The translations under genes and the position numbers were made by a program. From NCBI RefSeq assembly GCF_024347515.1, contig NZ_AP025492.1, positions 992,001 to 1,056,000 of the forward strand: a stretch of 64,000 nucleotides of DNA, read 5' to 3'. This document shows positions 37,983 to 47,176 of this stretch, piece by piece (the stretch's first letter is position 1; every line of letters begins with the position of its first letter). The DNA comes from Vibrio gigantis. GTDB lineage: Bacteria > Pseudomonadota > Gammaproteobacteria > Enterobacterales > Vibrionaceae. The notes beneath the pieces are model-generated. The model saw only the letters and a program-made list of their open reading frames with translations, made no database searches and had not been told where the DNA came from.

Positions 37983-38015
37983 AAAGCCCGACAACTTGCT
38001 CGTTGTCGGGCTTTT
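37983..38015 (+). terminator. Terminator after the RND pump gene
   Basis: AAAGCCCGACAAC pairs perfectly with GTTGTCGGGCTTT around a 6-nt loop, followed by T residues. Confidence 0.9.
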
Positions 38016-38055
38016 TGTTTGGTGCTGAGAATGGTGTCTGAAAGGAAATGAGACT

Positions 38056-38649
38056 CTATTGCTCGCTTAGGTACTGAATGGTTTTGAGCAGTTCTTCGAT
38101 AGAGCGGTGGCCTCTTAATTTCACCATATAGCGCCCATTAATAATAAAGCTCGGAATACTGCTAATCGACGCTTGCTCTGTCTTTGAAACAGCATCTTCC
38201 ATAAACTTGGCCCATTGCTGTTGTTGCTCTTGGGTCATGTCTTCTTGTTTCACAAGGTTGTGCTCTTTGAAAAAAGCGTCGATATCCGTTTCTTGCAGTG
38301 GGTTTTTAGTTTGAACCAGCGAAAATAATGCACTCAAAAGTTCATGAGATAGGTCCGGTTTTTGAGCCAAAACGGTGTAGTAAAGACTTGCCGCTTGTAA
38401 GGTCGAGTCGTTAAAAATCACGTGAGTACGATGCAATTTCAGTTCACCAGCAGATTCTTTATCTTTAAGTAACTCCGCCATCTGCCAACAAGGCATGCAG
38501 GTCAATGAAAAGAACTTGTCTACTTGATACTCGGTCGAATAAGGTTTTTCCAAAAGCGTGTATTGTTTTCCCTCTGACGGATATGCATAAGCGGTAGCGC
38601 TTAGAATAAGAGAAGCTAAAAAGATAAATACGTTTTGTAATCGTTTCAT
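38056..38649 (-). CDS. DsbA-family periplasmic thiol:disulfide oxidoreductase
   Basis: A 197-residue secreted protein with a signal peptide (about residues 1-22, ATAYA). The thioredoxin-fold active site is FFSLTCMPCWQM (Cys51 and Cys54) and the cis-Pro loop is SISSIPSFIINGRY. The CMPC dipeptide differs from the CPHC of classic DsbA, which would change redox potential. It has an all-helical insertion between, as in DsbA. It is probably an accessory disulfide enzyme with a specific client; no partner DsbB is nearby. Confidence 0.82.
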   Translation of the reverse strand: MKRLQNVFIFLASLILSATAYAYPSEGKQYTLLEKPYSTEYQVDKFFSLTCMPCWQMAELLKDKESAGELKLHRTHVIFNDSTLQAASLYYTVLAQKPDLSHELLSALFSLVQTKNPLQETDIDAFFKEHNLVKQEDMTQEQQQQWAKFMEDAVSKTEQASISSIPSFIINGRYMVKLRGHRSIEELLKTIQYLSEQ

Positions 38650-38776
38650 GGGAGTTCCGGTTTATCTGTGAATGTTTTGAAAAGCCTGCGTTTGCTCCTA
38701 GCGAAATGCGGTCTTTTTTTGTATAACAATACCTGCTCAACACATTAAAAAATGAAAACTATTAAGGGACACCAAA

Positions 38777-39097
38777 GTGGCTGAATTTAAATACAAAGAT
38801 CTTTCTCAAGAAGAACAAGACAAGCTGGATGCAGCAACCTTTCGTCGCCTGTTAGCACACCTAGACAACAACAAAGATGTACAAAACATCGACCTGATGA
38901 TCTTGGCTGGTTTCTGCCGTAATTGCTTCAGCAAATGGTACAAAGCAGAAGCTGAACAACAAGGTTTAGACCTTGATATCGATGATGCTCGTGAGCGTGT
39001 TTATGGCATGACTTACGATGAGTGGAAACAAAACCACCAACCAAAAGCGACACCAGAGCAACTGGCTGCTTTTGAAGCCAAGCAGAAGCCAGAATAG
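38777..39097 (+). CDS. DUF1244-family protein
   Basis: A 106-residue cytoplasmic protein with the conserved core FRRLLAHLDNNKDVQNIDLMILAGFCRNCFSKWY and YGMTYDEWKQNHQ. The Cys pair in FCRNC may matter. The start is GTG with AAGGGA upstream. DUF1244 proteins are small and widespread in proteobacteria; function unknown. A bidirectional terminator follows. Confidence 0.85.
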   Translation: MAEFKYKDLSQEEQDKLDAATFRRLLAHLDNNKDVQNIDLMILAGFCRNCFSKWYKAEAEQQGLDLDIDDARERVYGMTYDEWKQNHQPKATPEQLAAFEAKQKPE

Positions 39098-39126
39098 TCT
39101 TGGCTTATCGGTAACCAAAGACACAC

Positions 39127-39154
39127 AAAAAGAGCCCATTGAGGGCTCTTTTTT
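39127..39154. terminator. Bidirectional terminator
   Basis: AAAAAGAGCCC pairs with GGGCTCTTTTTT around ATTGA, between the DUF1244 gene and the convergent desulfhydrase gene. Confidence 0.85.
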
Positions 39155-39183
39155 ATGTTGGAAACTTGTACTTCGCTTAGTGC

Positions 39184-40251
39184 TTAAGCTAACTCACCTG
39201 TTTGAGAGAAAGCTTCTAGCTTTGCCGCATAAGGTTGTAGGTCACCAATATTGTTGTTTACCCACTCATCGTTGAAGTAGGTGTCTAGGTAACGTTCGCC
39301 GCTATCACATAGCAAAGTCACGATAGAACCTTTCTCACCACGCATTTTCATTTCGCTTGCTAGCTGAAGCACACCGTACATATTGGTACCTGTTGATGCG
39401 CCAACCTTGCGGCCAAGAATGTCAGACAACCAATGTGTGGTTGCGATACTTGCTGCATCTGGGATCTTGCGCATTTCGTCAACCACACCTGGAATGAAGC
39501 TTGGTTCGGCTCGTGGGCGACCAATGCCTTCAATCTTGCTGAATGTGTTGCCTTTCACGTTTGTATTGCCTGTTTGGAAGTATTCGTGGAATACCGAGTT
39601 CTCAGGGTCGACAACACACAGCTTAGTCTCGTGCTGTTGGTAACGAATGAAACGGCCGATCGTTGCTGAAGTACCACCTGTACCCGGGCTCATTACTACC
39701 CAAGTTGGAACCGGGTGATCTTCCATCTGCATTTGATTGAAAATCGAGTTTGCGATGTTGTTGTTACCACGCCAGTCAGTTGCACGCTCAGCGTAAGTAA
39801 ATTGATCCATGTAGTGACCATTCAACTCTTCTGCTAAACGACGAGATTCATCGTAAATTTCATCTGAGCGGTCAACCAGGTGTGCTTGGCCGCCGTAGAA
39901 TTCAATCTGCTCAATTTTCTTCTTCGCTGTACACTTTGGCATTACCGCAATAAACGGTAGGCCAAGTAGGCGAGCAAAGTAAGCTTCAGATACCGCAGTG
40001 CTGCCTGATGACGATTCAATGATCGTTGTTTCTGGGCCTACCCAACCGTTACAGATAGCGTATAAGAACAGAGAACGCGCTAAACGGTGCTTCAAAGAGC
40101 CTGTTGGGTGTGTGCTTTCATCTTTAAGATAAATATCAATGCCTTCGATGCTTGGTAGGTCAAGCTTGATAAGGTGCGTATCCGCTGAACGTTGGTAGTC
40201 GGCTTCAATTTTACGAATCGCGTTGTTAATCCATTGATGGTCAGTGCACAT
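39184..40251 (-). CDS. PLP-dependent cysteine synthase-like enzyme, probable L-cysteine desulfhydrase
   Basis: A fold-type II PLP enzyme of 355 residues. The PLP Lys lies in [12 protein letters not shown] (about residue 54), the substrate loop is [13 protein letters not shown], and the phosphate-binding Gly loop is [16 protein letters not shown]. It resembles Cds1-type cysteine desulfhydrases more than the biosynthetic CysK/CysM (residues such as [17 protein letters not shown] are atypical of CysK). The divergent neighbour is DecR, which in E. coli activates cysteine-detoxification genes, so breakdown of cysteine to H2S, pyruvate and ammonia is inferred. Confidence 0.75.
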   Translation of the reverse strand: MCTDHQWINNAIRKIEADYQRSADTHLIKLDLPSIEGIDIYLKDESTHPTGSLKHRLARSLFLYAICNGWVGPETTIIESSSGSTAVSEAYFARLLGLPFIAVMPKCTAKKKIEQIEFYGGQAHLVDRSDEIYDESRRLAEELNGHYMDQFTYAERATDWRGNNNIANSIFNQMQMEDHPVPTWVVMSPGTGGTSATIGRFIRYQQHETKLCVVDPENSVFHEYFQTGNTNVKGNTFSKIEGIGRPRAEPSFIPGVVDEMRKIPDAASIATTHWLSDILGRKVGASTGTNMYGVLQLASEMKMRGEKGSIVTLLCDSGERYLDTYFNDEWVNNNIGDLQPYAAKLEAFSQTGELA

Positions 40252-40348
40252 AAGCGTTCTCCTGATCTTGTGTAGGAATTCTTTGTAATTGGTATGGTTC
40301 TAATTTATCTATAATCAGAGAGAAAAACTTTGCCATATTTGCTTTGTT

Positions 40349-40377
40349 TTGACTAAAATGTAGAAAATTATTCTATT
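40349..40377 (+). promoter_or_regulatory. decR promoter overlapped by Lrp-type box
   Basis: TTGACT (40349-40354) and TCTATT (40372-40377) are 17 bp apart. Between and overlapping the -10 lies TAGAAAATTATTCTA (40361-40375), which fits all 15 positions of the E. coli Lrp consensus YAGHAWATTWTDCTR. Autorepression by DecR, or control by Lrp, is likely. Confidence 0.6.
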
Positions 40378-40398
40378 TAAAAGCGATTTGGTGAAAGT

Positions 40399-40854
40399 GT
40401 GATAGATGCCGTAGATAAAAAAATATTAGCGTTATTACAAGAAGACAGCACTCTGTCATTGAACGATATTTCTGAAGCCGTCAACCTCACCACCACGCCT
40501 TGCTGGAAGCGTCTAAAGCGTCTTGAAGAGAACGGCATCATTGAAAAAAGAGTGGCGTTGCTGAATCCTGAAAAGTTAGATCTTTCTTTTACCGCGTTCG
40601 TATTGGTGAAAACCAGCGATCACTCTCATGAGTGGTATGGGCGCTTTGTGAATACTGTGTCGGAATTTCCAGAAGTGATGGAGTTTTACCGCATGGCCGG
40701 TGAGTATGATTATATGATGAAGGTGCAGGTTAAAGACATGAAGTGCTTTGATGACTTCTATAAGCGCTTAGTTAATAGTATTGATGGCATTTCTAATGTG
40801 ACCTCAACGTTTGCGATGGAACCATTGAAATACACAACAGCACTACCACTATAA
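40399..40854 (+). CDS. decR: Lrp/AsnC-family regulator DecR
   Basis: A 151-residue regulator with an N-terminal HTH ([30 protein letters not shown]) and a C-terminal RAM ligand-binding domain ([21 protein letters not shown] onward). From memory it is closely similar to E. coli DecR (YbaO) over its whole length, including [20 protein letters not shown] and FYKRLVNS. DecR responds to cysteine and activates its detoxification. The start is a GTG. It is divergent from the desulfhydrase gene. Confidence 0.88.
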   Translation: MIDAVDKKILALLQEDSTLSLNDISEAVNLTTTPCWKRLKRLEENGIIEKRVALLNPEKLDLSFTAFVLVKTSDHSHEWYGRFVNTVSEFPEVMEFYRMAGEYDYMMKVQVKDMKCFDDFYKRLVNSIDGISNVTSTFAMEPLKYTTALPL

Positions 40855-40925
40855 TTAGCCTTAGCACCACGCTACATCTTGTCTCAGTTTAGACATCGCC
40901 TCTGCGATAAAGAAAAGGATTATTC

Positions 40926-41582
40926 ATGTTTGCAAAAGTCTCTACCGCTATCCAATTGGTGTTAGCTGCCTCCATTTTTTATTTGGGCTACACCATATAT
41001 TCATTTACTAATAAAGTCGGTGAAATTGTCGATACCTATCCTCAGGTTATTGAGGATCTTTCTGTTCTAACTAAAGAGCTAAAAGTCGAAGAGTTTCTGA
41101 TGCTGGCGGAGCACATCGACGAGTTGGCGCCACAGATGCTCGATACCGTAGAAGATGTTCGAAAGACGGTTGAGAAGGTGAACAAAACGGTTGCATCGGT
41201 CGACAGTAAAATCCCGTCTATCCTAGACGAAGTGAAAAACGTTCGAACGGAAGTTGAGCAGGTAAGAACGGACGTCATCCCACCAACGTTGACTGAACTT
41301 AAGCGCTATCGTGTTGACGTTATGCCGCCAATGCTTGCTGAAAGTAAGTCTTACCGCGAACAGACTATTCCTGTTATCGTCACTGAGTCTGAAATGCTAC
41401 GAGCAGAAGTACCGAGTATTTTGGCACAAGCTAATTTGTTAGCTGATAAGAGCAAAGAGCTCGCTCAAGGGGCCGCAGAGGGCGCGGTGAAAGGCGTAGT
41501 GCTATCACCATTTAACTTATTGCGAGATGCGGGAGATGGTATAAAAACTCGCGTACAAGGTGAGTTTGAACCCGCAGAGTAA
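40926..41582 (+). CDS. Membrane-anchored coiled-coil protein with 15-residue repeats
   Basis: A 218-residue protein with an AAAAGGA ribosome-binding site. A single N-terminal transmembrane helix (VSTAIQLVLAASIFYLGYTIY) is followed by a long helical region. Residues about 115-170 contain an imperfect 15-residue repeat (VIPPTLTELKRYRVD / VMPPMLAESKSYREQ / TIPVIVTESEMLRAE / VPSILAQ). The C-terminus has an Ala/Gly stretch (AQGAAEGAVKGVVLSPFNLL). No known family was recognised; an extended periplasmic or cytoplasmic rod is inferred. Confidence 0.8.
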   Translation: MFAKVSTAIQLVLAASIFYLGYTIYSFTNKVGEIVDTYPQVIEDLSVLTKELKVEEFLMLAEHIDELAPQMLDTVEDVRKTVEKVNKTVASVDSKIPSILDEVKNVRTEVEQVRTDVIPPTLTELKRYRVDVMPPMLAESKSYREQTIPVIVTESEMLRAEVPSILAQANLLADKSKELAQGAAEGAVKGVVLSPFNLLRDAGDGIKTRVQGEFEPAE

Positions 41583-41630
41583 GGGAACTTGGGGTTGGTT
41601 TTTTAGTTTGGTGCGTTGTCACCTTTGATG

Positions 41631-41668
41631 GAAAGAGGCTAGGTATGACACCTCGCCTCTTTCTATTT
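41631..41668 (+). terminator. Probable terminator before tesB
   Basis: GAAAGAGGC and GCCTCTTTC form a stem with an inner TAGG/CCT pairing, followed by TATTTT. It serves the coiled-coil gene. Confidence 0.55.
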
Positions 41669-41707
41669 TGATGTAGCTTGTTTATTCAACTTAGAAGTAA
41701 TTATTCG

Positions 41708-42568
41708 TTACTTAGTAAAACGCATTACACCTTCTTGTACTGCCGTCGCGACTAACTCACCTTTTTGGTTAAAGATCTCACCGCGAACTAGGCCGCGAGT
41801 GTTAGCCGCCGTTGGGCTTTCAATCGCATAAAGCAGCCATTCGTCCATCTTGAACGGACGATGGAACCAGATTGAATGGTCGATCGTCGCTACTTGGAAA
41901 TTTGGTGTCATGATAGAGACTTCATGAGGGTGAAGTGCCGTAACCAAGAATCCCCAATCTGATGCGTAAGCAAGCAGGTATTGGTGAATCAATTGGTTGT
42001 CTGGCATCGCGCCGTTTGCTCTAACCCAAAGGTATTGCTTCGCTTCTGTCTTTTTAGGCTTCAGTGGATTCACGACCGTCACTGGGCGCATCTCAATTGG
42101 CTTTTCGCCACAGAAGGTTTTGCGCAGTTTCTCTGGTAGGAATTCAGCAATGTGGCTTGCTAACTCTGTTTCTGATGCAAAGTTCTCTGGTCCAGGAATA
42201 TCAGGCATGGCATTTTGATGTTCAAACCCAGGGGCATCACCATGGTAAGAAGCCGTGAGATAGAAAATAGGGCGGCCATTTTGAATCGCTTTCACACGGC
42301 GCGTGCTGAAGCTGCGCCCATCTCTTAGGTTCTCAACATCGTAAATGATTGGCTTTTCAGGATCGCCGGGAAACAGAAAATAACTGTGGAAAGAGTGAAC
42401 ACTACGATCGTCTTGAACGGTATAACGAGCAGCAGAAAGTGCTTGTCCCAATACCTGACCGCCGTAAACTTGCGGAAGTCCCAGGTTCTCACTTTGCCCA
42501 CGGAACAAACCTTCCTCCAGTTTCTCTAGCTGAAGTAAATTTAGTAATTCTTTTAAAGGTTGACTCAT
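41708..42568 (-). CDS. tesB: Acyl-CoA thioesterase II
   Basis: A cytoplasmic double-hotdog thioesterase that hydrolyses medium- and long-chain acyl-CoA. The ATG at 42568 (GAGG upstream at about ten bases) gives 286 residues, the family length; an ATG nine bases upstream is also in frame. Motifs include [60 protein letters not shown] and the catalytic Asp region [13 protein letters not shown]. The neighbouring ybaY-like gene matches the E. coli tesB-ybaY arrangement. Confidence 0.94.
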   Translation of the reverse strand: MSQPLKELLNLLQLEKLEEGLFRGQSENLGLPQVYGGQVLGQALSAARYTVQDDRSVHSFHSYFLFPGDPEKPIIYDVENLRDGRSFSTRRVKAIQNGRPIFYLTASYHGDAPGFEHQNAMPDIPGPENFASETELASHIAEFLPEKLRKTFCGEKPIEMRPVTVVNPLKPKKTEAKQYLWVRANGAMPDNQLIHQYLLAYASDWGFLVTALHPHEVSIMTPNFQVATIDHSIWFHRPFKMDEWLLYAIESPTAANTRGLVRGEIFNQKGELVATAVQEGVMRFTK

Positions 42569-42736
42569 CGCCAGCATTCCTCTTCGTAAAATGAGTGTCA
42601 GATTATGGTGCTAATCATTTAGCTTAGTCAGATATCTGTCAATAAATCATAGGGTTTCAAGACAGAATATGAAAGCTCTCTTATAATTGGTGAGTAGATT
42701 TGCCGAGTCCGGCAAACATGTTGAGAGAAATTGAAT

Positions 42737-43177
42737 ATGAAAAAGGCTCTAATTCTTATTACGTCTTTAGTATCGTTTGGTCTACTTGTGGGTTGCCAAG
42801 CAACATCAGAAACGAACGCTTCTCAAGAAGTGGTTGCAGAGAACACTCAAGTGATTTCAGGAACAGTTAGCTACCGTGAAAGAATTGCATTACCAGAGAA
42901 TGCAGTGGTTACCGTTACGCTAGAAGATATTTCACTGGCCGATGCCCCATCTACGGTTATCGCGACTCAAGAGTTCACCACAGACGGTAAGCAAGTACCG
43001 TTTGCATTCGAGCTGAGCTACGACAACGACAAAATTAAAGCTAACCATCGTTACAATATGCGCGCAGCGATTCACGTTGACGGTAAACTACGCTTCACGA
43101 CTGATACCATTAAGTCAGTAATTACTGATGTAGAAAACACACAGCAAGCAGACCTACGTTTGGTTGGTGTTCGTTAA
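42737..43177 (+). CDS. YbaY-family lipoprotein
   Basis: A 146-residue lipoprotein. The signal peptide ends at the lipobox SFGLLVGCQ, with lipidated Cys20. The mature part has the YbaY pattern VISGTVSYRERIALPENAVVTVTLEDISLADAPSTVIATQEFTTDGKQVPFAFELSYD, an immunoglobulin-like beta fold. The ATG at 42737 is preferred over an upstream in-frame TTG. E. coli ybaY neighbours tesB as here. Function unknown; outer-membrane location likely (no Asp at +2). Confidence 0.88.
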   Translation: MKKALILITSLVSFGLLVGCQATSETNASQEVVAENTQVISGTVSYRERIALPENAVVTVTLEDISLADAPSTVIATQEFTTDGKQVPFAFELSYDNDKIKANHRYNMRAAIHVDGKLRFTTDTIKSVITDVENTQQADLRLVGVR

Positions 43178-43252
43178 TCAGAAATCGATGCCCGCGTTAA
43201 GGCATCTTGATTGGTTTAACTTAGCCAGTTGAATTGGCGATTAGTGGCAGCT

Positions 43253-43555
43253 TTAGGGCTGCCATTTGTATATTCTGAGCTTAACTTTTCCTGCCTCACT
43301 CACTTCAACCCCTTCTTTAACCAAATGCTGCTTTTGTCGGTCGAACGAATCACCCTTTAAAGATATTTCACCCTTACTATTAATCACTCGATACCAAGGC
43401 AATTTGCTACCTTCTGGCAGGTTACCCAGTGCTTTTCCTACATGGCGCGCGTAGCCCGGGAATCCTGAAAAACGTGCTATATCTCCATAAGTTGTTACTT
43501 TTCCATATGGAATTTGGTGAATCACAGCAAAGATTTGGCTTAAAAATTGGTCCAT
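43253..43555 (-). CDS. Alkyltransferase-like protein (Atl/YbaZ type)
   Basis: A 100-residue protein of the MGMT fold containing only the DNA-binding domain. The active-site Cys of the PCHRV motif is replaced by Trp: LPWYRVINSKGEIS. GKVTTYGDIARFSGFPGYARHVGKAL is the helix-turn-helix with the Arg finger. Such proteins bind O6-alkylguanine without repairing it and hand the lesion to nucleotide excision repair. E. coli ybaZ also lies next to ybaY. Confidence 0.9.
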   Translation of the reverse strand: MDQFLSQIFAVIHQIPYGKVTTYGDIARFSGFPGYARHVGKALGNLPEGSKLPWYRVINSKGEISLKGDSFDRQKQHLVKEGVEVSEAGKVKLRIYKWQP

Positions 43556-43606
43556 ACTAAATGTTCCTAGTTCATTAATACCACGGATCGGTAGAAGGAG
43601 AGGGCT

Positions 43607-44350
43607 ATGGTATTTTCAACATTTCAGTTTTTGATAACCACATTATTAGCGGTTGTCTGTGCGAGAGCAATCAGTTTAAGTGACGGGGATATCCCAGTAC
43701 TTGCAATGGTCATTCCTGCTCTATGGATTTTGCCGCAGGGGGGCATAGCAGGATTAGCTTTGCTTGTTTCCATGACTACTTATGGCTTAACCCTTCCTTT
43801 GCAGCCAATCACGCTCTCTGTTAGCGCATGGGTGCTGTTTCCACTGTTAATGGTGGTTTTCTCAAGACGCAGTAGTTTGTCGGTGGTGATTATTTCGGGT
43901 TTGATCGTGACTACTTTGCAGGTCGGGATTATGGTCACGCAATCAGCAGGCAAGCTTGATGGTACGCCATGGGTGACTCTATTACAGGTCTTGTCCATCA
44001 TGGTTATTTGGTGGGCCGCTAATCACCTTAAACCAGCGAGTCGACACAGCTGGTGGTCATTAGTTTTGATACTTCCATTATGGATAGCCGATTTACCTTA
44101 TGCTGCTTTGGTTGCCTTGTGTATTACTGGCATCATGGCATCGATGGAAACACTCACACGCTTGAAAACTTTCCGTTGGAATAAGTTACTGTGTTGGACG
44201 CTGCCCACGGTAGGCTTTGCTGCCTTGGTGATTACTCCAAGTATCGAAGTACCAAGCCCTGTATTTGTAGTGTGGTTATGCCTGTTAGGAACGGCATGGA
44301 TGACGGACTACATTATTCGTACTGAAGATAACGAAGACATCGATATCTAG
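43607..44350 (+). CDS. Polytopic membrane protein of unknown function
   Basis: A 247-residue protein with about eight hydrophobic segments and a short acidic C-terminal tail (RTEDNEDIDI). GAAGGAGAGG lies close upstream of the ATG. It shows no conserved motif that I recognise. It stands alone between the divergent alkyltransferase-like gene and the 4.5S RNA gene. Confidence 0.75.
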   Translation: MVFSTFQFLITTLLAVVCARAISLSDGDIPVLAMVIPALWILPQGGIAGLALLVSMTTYGLTLPLQPITLSVSAWVLFPLLMVVFSRRSSLSVVIISGLIVTTLQVGIMVTQSAGKLDGTPWVTLLQVLSIMVIWWAANHLKPASRHSWWSLVLILPLWIADLPYAALVALCITGIMASMETLTRLKTFRWNKLLCWTLPTVGFAALVITPSIEVPSPVFVVWLCLLGTAWMTDYIIRTEDNEDIDI

Positions 44351-44470
44351 TTAGTACTGACATTGAACTATCAATCGTGGGTAAATGATGAATTTACCTG
44401 CGATTTTCTAATGGTTTGAATAAAGGATAAGCACTTAGACCGTAATTGTTTAAAAATAGGGTGGAAGGGC

Positions 44471-44498
44471 TTGCAATGGTTGCTGTGATGCTTAATAA
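44471..44498 (+). promoter_or_regulatory. Possible promoter of the 4.5S RNA gene
   Basis: TTGCAA (44471-44476) and TAATAA (44493-44498) are 16 bp apart, about 43 bp before the RNA. A short 5' leader removed by processing would be implied. Confidence 0.4.
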
Positions 44499-44541
44499 TC
44501 CACTCACTCTTTGAGGCAAGCCTCTTAGAAAACGAATCTAT

Positions 44542-44648
44542 GGGGGCCTGGTCCTCCCGCAACAATAGCTCGTGAACTCGGTCAGGCCTGGAAGGGAGCA
44601 GCCGCAGCGAGTGACTTGTGTGCCGGGATGTGGCTGGGTTCCCACCCC
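44542..44648 (+). ncRNA. ffs: 4.5S RNA of the signal recognition particle
   Basis: About 107 nt. The conserved apical SRP core GGTCAGGCCTGGAAGGGAGC and AGCAGCC, together with GTGTGCCGGGATG, are present and arranged as in E. coli 4.5S RNA; the ends (GGGGG and CCCC) pair. It binds Ffh to target proteins co-translationally to the membrane. An intrinsic terminator follows immediately. Ends are approximate. Confidence 0.93.
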
Positions 44649-44651
44649 TTA

Positions 44652-44681
44652 AAAAAGCCGCTCTTAACGAGCGGCTTTTTG
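44652..44681 (+). terminator. Terminator of ffs
   Basis: AAAAAGCCGCTC pairs with GAGCGGCTTTTT around TTAAC, ending in T residues. Confidence 0.9.
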
Positions 44682-44750
44682 CTTTCTGAAGCTTTCTAAA
44701 AATTGAACAACAATTTTCATCAGTGAAGCTCATTCATTCTGTGCGCTAGG

Positions 44751-45512
44751 CTATTCATAAATACTGTATGAGAAGTACTTGCTAGCAATCTTTTGGTGTT
44801 GACCATTGTCGATCAGTCTTTGTATACCATCATCAATAAGATCTTTGAGTTCATTGTCTTGTTTTCGTACCGCTACACCAATACCACGTCCGAACCATTT
44901 CTCTTCGGTGAATTTAGGGCCTGTAAAGTGATAGTCCTTACCTTGTTCTGTTTCAAGAAACCCCGCATTGAGCCCCATAGAGCCACCAAATACGGTATCG
45001 AGACGACCGTTGAGTAAATCGGTAAAGGCTTCGTCGAATGAGCCGTAACGTTTAATGTCTACATCTGGGTAAATCTCAGAAAGGTACTTATCGCCAATAG
45101 TTGCTCGCTGAACCCCGATAGTTAGGTCATTCAAGCTGTCGTCGCTCATATTGATCTCTCGATCTTTCTTCATCACAAAACGAGTAGGAACTTTTGCGTA
45201 GGGGATAGTGAAGTTAACTTTCTTTTCACGTTCTTCGGTAATTGTCATCGCCGCTATTATCGCATCGTTTTTTCGGCTTAGAAGAGATGGGATAATACCG
45301 TCCCAATCTGTTTTTGAGATGATGCACTTCACCTCTAGCTCGATACACAGTGCGTTGGCCAAATCGACTTCAAATCCCTCTAAGTCGCCGTCCTGCGTTG
45401 TCCAACTGAATGGAGGGTAAGCCCCTTCAACAGTAAATCGAATTTGTTTCCAATCTTTTGCGTATGTGAATACAGAGAAAACACTGACGAATGCAACAAG
45501 TATCCATTTCAT
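44751..45512 (-). CDS. Periplasmic amino-acid-type solute-binding protein (family 3)
   Basis: A 253-residue secreted protein. A signal peptide (to about residue 18, TYAK) precedes the SBP3 fold with GAYPPFSWTTQDGDLEGFEVDLANALC, DWDGIIPSLLSRKNDAIIAAMTITEEREKKVNFTIPY and the second lobe. It resembles lysine/arginine/ornithine-binding proteins (ArgT/HisJ). No ABC permease or ATPase is adjacent, so it may serve a transporter elsewhere or act as an orphan sensor. Confidence 0.85.
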   Translation of the reverse strand: MKWILVAFVSVFSVFTYAKDWKQIRFTVEGAYPPFSWTTQDGDLEGFEVDLANALCIELEVKCIISKTDWDGIIPSLLSRKNDAIIAAMTITEEREKKVNFTIPYAKVPTRFVMKKDREINMSDDSLNDLTIGVQRATIGDKYLSEIYPDVDIKRYGSFDEAFTDLLNGRLDTVFGGSMGLNAGFLETEQGKDYHFTGPKFTEEKWFGRGIGVAVRKQDNELKDLIDDGIQRLIDNGQHQKIASKYFSYSIYE

Positions 45513-45674
45513 TTTTTATTTCCTTATAGTAATAATGGATACTGATAATTAACCACTTGTTAACATTTATCAATGTGAATACATATTGATGTGAGCAAAG
45601 GCATGAACGGTGTTTAGTTTGTTTGAGCTCTATTTCTAGAGGTGGCTTTTGTGCATCACATTGAGTTTGACCTC

Positions 45675-46013
45675 TCAATTAGCAGGCAACACCACCGCAG
45701 ACGCTTCTTCCTCAGAGTCTTCTTTGTCTTCCACTTGTTCAGCAACCCAATCAATCGTCTTTGTTAGATAGAGCTTGTTGGTTTCGGTATCGCACCAACG
45801 TTTTGATAATCCTCTTCGATTAAATTCACTGCCAATTGCTGCGAGTGTCTGGTTACTGGAACGTCCGTAATACAAGGTGTCGCACAGTTCTAGGTTAGAC
45901 ATAGATTGCGGATACGTATTAACCGAAGATGAGTTTATACTCAGTGCTTTTGATTGGTTATGAGTGCACCCTGTTAGGCTCAGGAAAAAGAAAAGGATTA
46001 GTATGTTTTTCAT
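45675..46013 (-). CDS. Small lipoprotein of unknown function
   Basis: A 112-residue protein with a clear lipobox (ILILFFFLSLTGCTHNQ, Cys16). The mature region includes LELCDTLYYGRSSNQTLAAIGSEFNRRGLSKRWCDTETNKLYL, with two Cys that could pair, and an acidic C-terminus. Family not recognised; probably outer-membrane anchored. It lies upstream of the binding-protein gene on the same strand, 162 bp away. Confidence 0.72.
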   Translation of the reverse strand: MKNILILFFFLSLTGCTHNQSKALSINSSSVNTYPQSMSNLELCDTLYYGRSSNQTLAAIGSEFNRRGLSKRWCDTETNKLYLTKTIDWVAEQVEDKEDSEEEASAVVLPAN

Positions 46014-46238
46014 GGTGTATCAGGTCTATTGCCGATGATTTGAAGACAGTATTGGCTGGTATGATTGAATTATTGTCAATTTTTCGCCAACTCGTTCTAG
46101 ATCCAGACTCTCCTCCCAGTTAGTAAGCCAAGAATAAAACGGTATTAGCAAACAAAAGCGCAATTTTGTACAAAAGTTGAAAGAGCCTATAGAGTAGACT
46201 GATAAGTCGCTCGATAATTAACAGGCTTGGGAATTGTT

Positions 46239-47072
46239 ATGGAGAACAAGAAACGTTCTAAAGAAAAGGCCGAATATAAGATAACGGAAGAGCTTGGTGG
46301 CCTTGAAATTCTTAATGCTGAATATGAAAAGCAGAACTTCTCACGCCATAGCCATGAGGGCTACACGCTTGGCGTCATCGAGCAGGGCGCTCAGCGTTTT
46401 TATAGAACGGGTGGTCACCATATCGCTCCACAAGACGCTATTATTCTGGTCAATGCTGATGAGGTACATAGTGGTCACTCTGCCACTGAAGGCGGCTGGG
46501 CGTATCGTGCGATGTACCCTCTTCCAGAGCAACTTGCCAAGATCACTCAAGAGCTCAACCTTCCTAATTACGGAGCACCTTATTTCCCAAGAGCCGTTGT
46601 AGAAGATCCAGAACTCGCCAATCAATTGAGATTGGTCTTCAACACGATTGATGAATCCGACAATCGCTTGTTAAGAGAAACATTGATGTATGGGATGTTG
46701 GTTAAGTTGATTAGCCGACATGGAAAATCGCCGCTTAACCCTCAACTCGATGGAAAAACTCAGCGCCAGCTTATCTTAGTGAAAGAGTTCTTAGATGACT
46801 TTCCACAAGCTGATGTATCGCTGGAGGAACTATCTAAGCTAGCAGCTTTGAGCCCGTTTCACTTAGTACGTTCTTTTCAGAAAGAGTTTGGTCTTCCGCC
46901 GCATGCGTATCAAATCCAATCTCGATTAAGACTTTCTCGCAAGCTGCTGAAGCAAGGGCATACCATTTCAGATACTGCCCAAGAGTGTGGTTTTCACGAC
47001 CAAAGCCATTTTCATCGACACTTTAAAAAGGCCAATGGCTACACGCCGGGGCAATACATCAAAATGCTTTGA
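46239..47072 (+). CDS. AraC-family regulator with cupin sensor domain
   Basis: A 277-residue regulator. The N-terminal cupin-like domain has SRHSHEGYTLGVIEQGAQRFYRTGGHHIAPQDAIILVNADEVHSG. The C-terminal AraC DNA-binding domain has two HTHs (SLEELSKLAALSPFHLVRSFQKEFGLPPHAYQIQSRLR and ISDTAQECGFHDQSHFHRHFKKANGYTPGQY). The ATG at 46239 is preferred to an in-frame TTG 12 bp before. It is 104 bp upstream of azlCD on the same strand and probably regulates them; the effector may be an amino acid. Confidence 0.86.
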   Translation: MENKKRSKEKAEYKITEELGGLEILNAEYEKQNFSRHSHEGYTLGVIEQGAQRFYRTGGHHIAPQDAIILVNADEVHSGHSATEGGWAYRAMYPLPEQLAKITQELNLPNYGAPYFPRAVVEDPELANQLRLVFNTIDESDNRLLRETLMYGMLVKLISRHGKSPLNPQLDGKTQRQLILVKEFLDDFPQADVSLEELSKLAALSPFHLVRSFQKEFGLPPHAYQIQSRLRLSRKLLKQGHTISDTAQECGFHDQSHFHRHFKKANGYTPGQYIKML

Positions 47073-47176
47073 GCGTCGGCGAAAAATACGGTCGCTTAAT
47101 CGAGCAAGTTTGTACAATCGAATCCACTCAGGTGTTTTTACATTGAATAGACAATGTGAAGAGAGAAAAGAACAAT

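Noticed and set aside
43253..43555. Annotation as an active methylguanine-DNA methyltransferase
   Set aside because: The acceptor Cys is replaced by Trp (PWYRV), the mark of alkyltransferase-like proteins.
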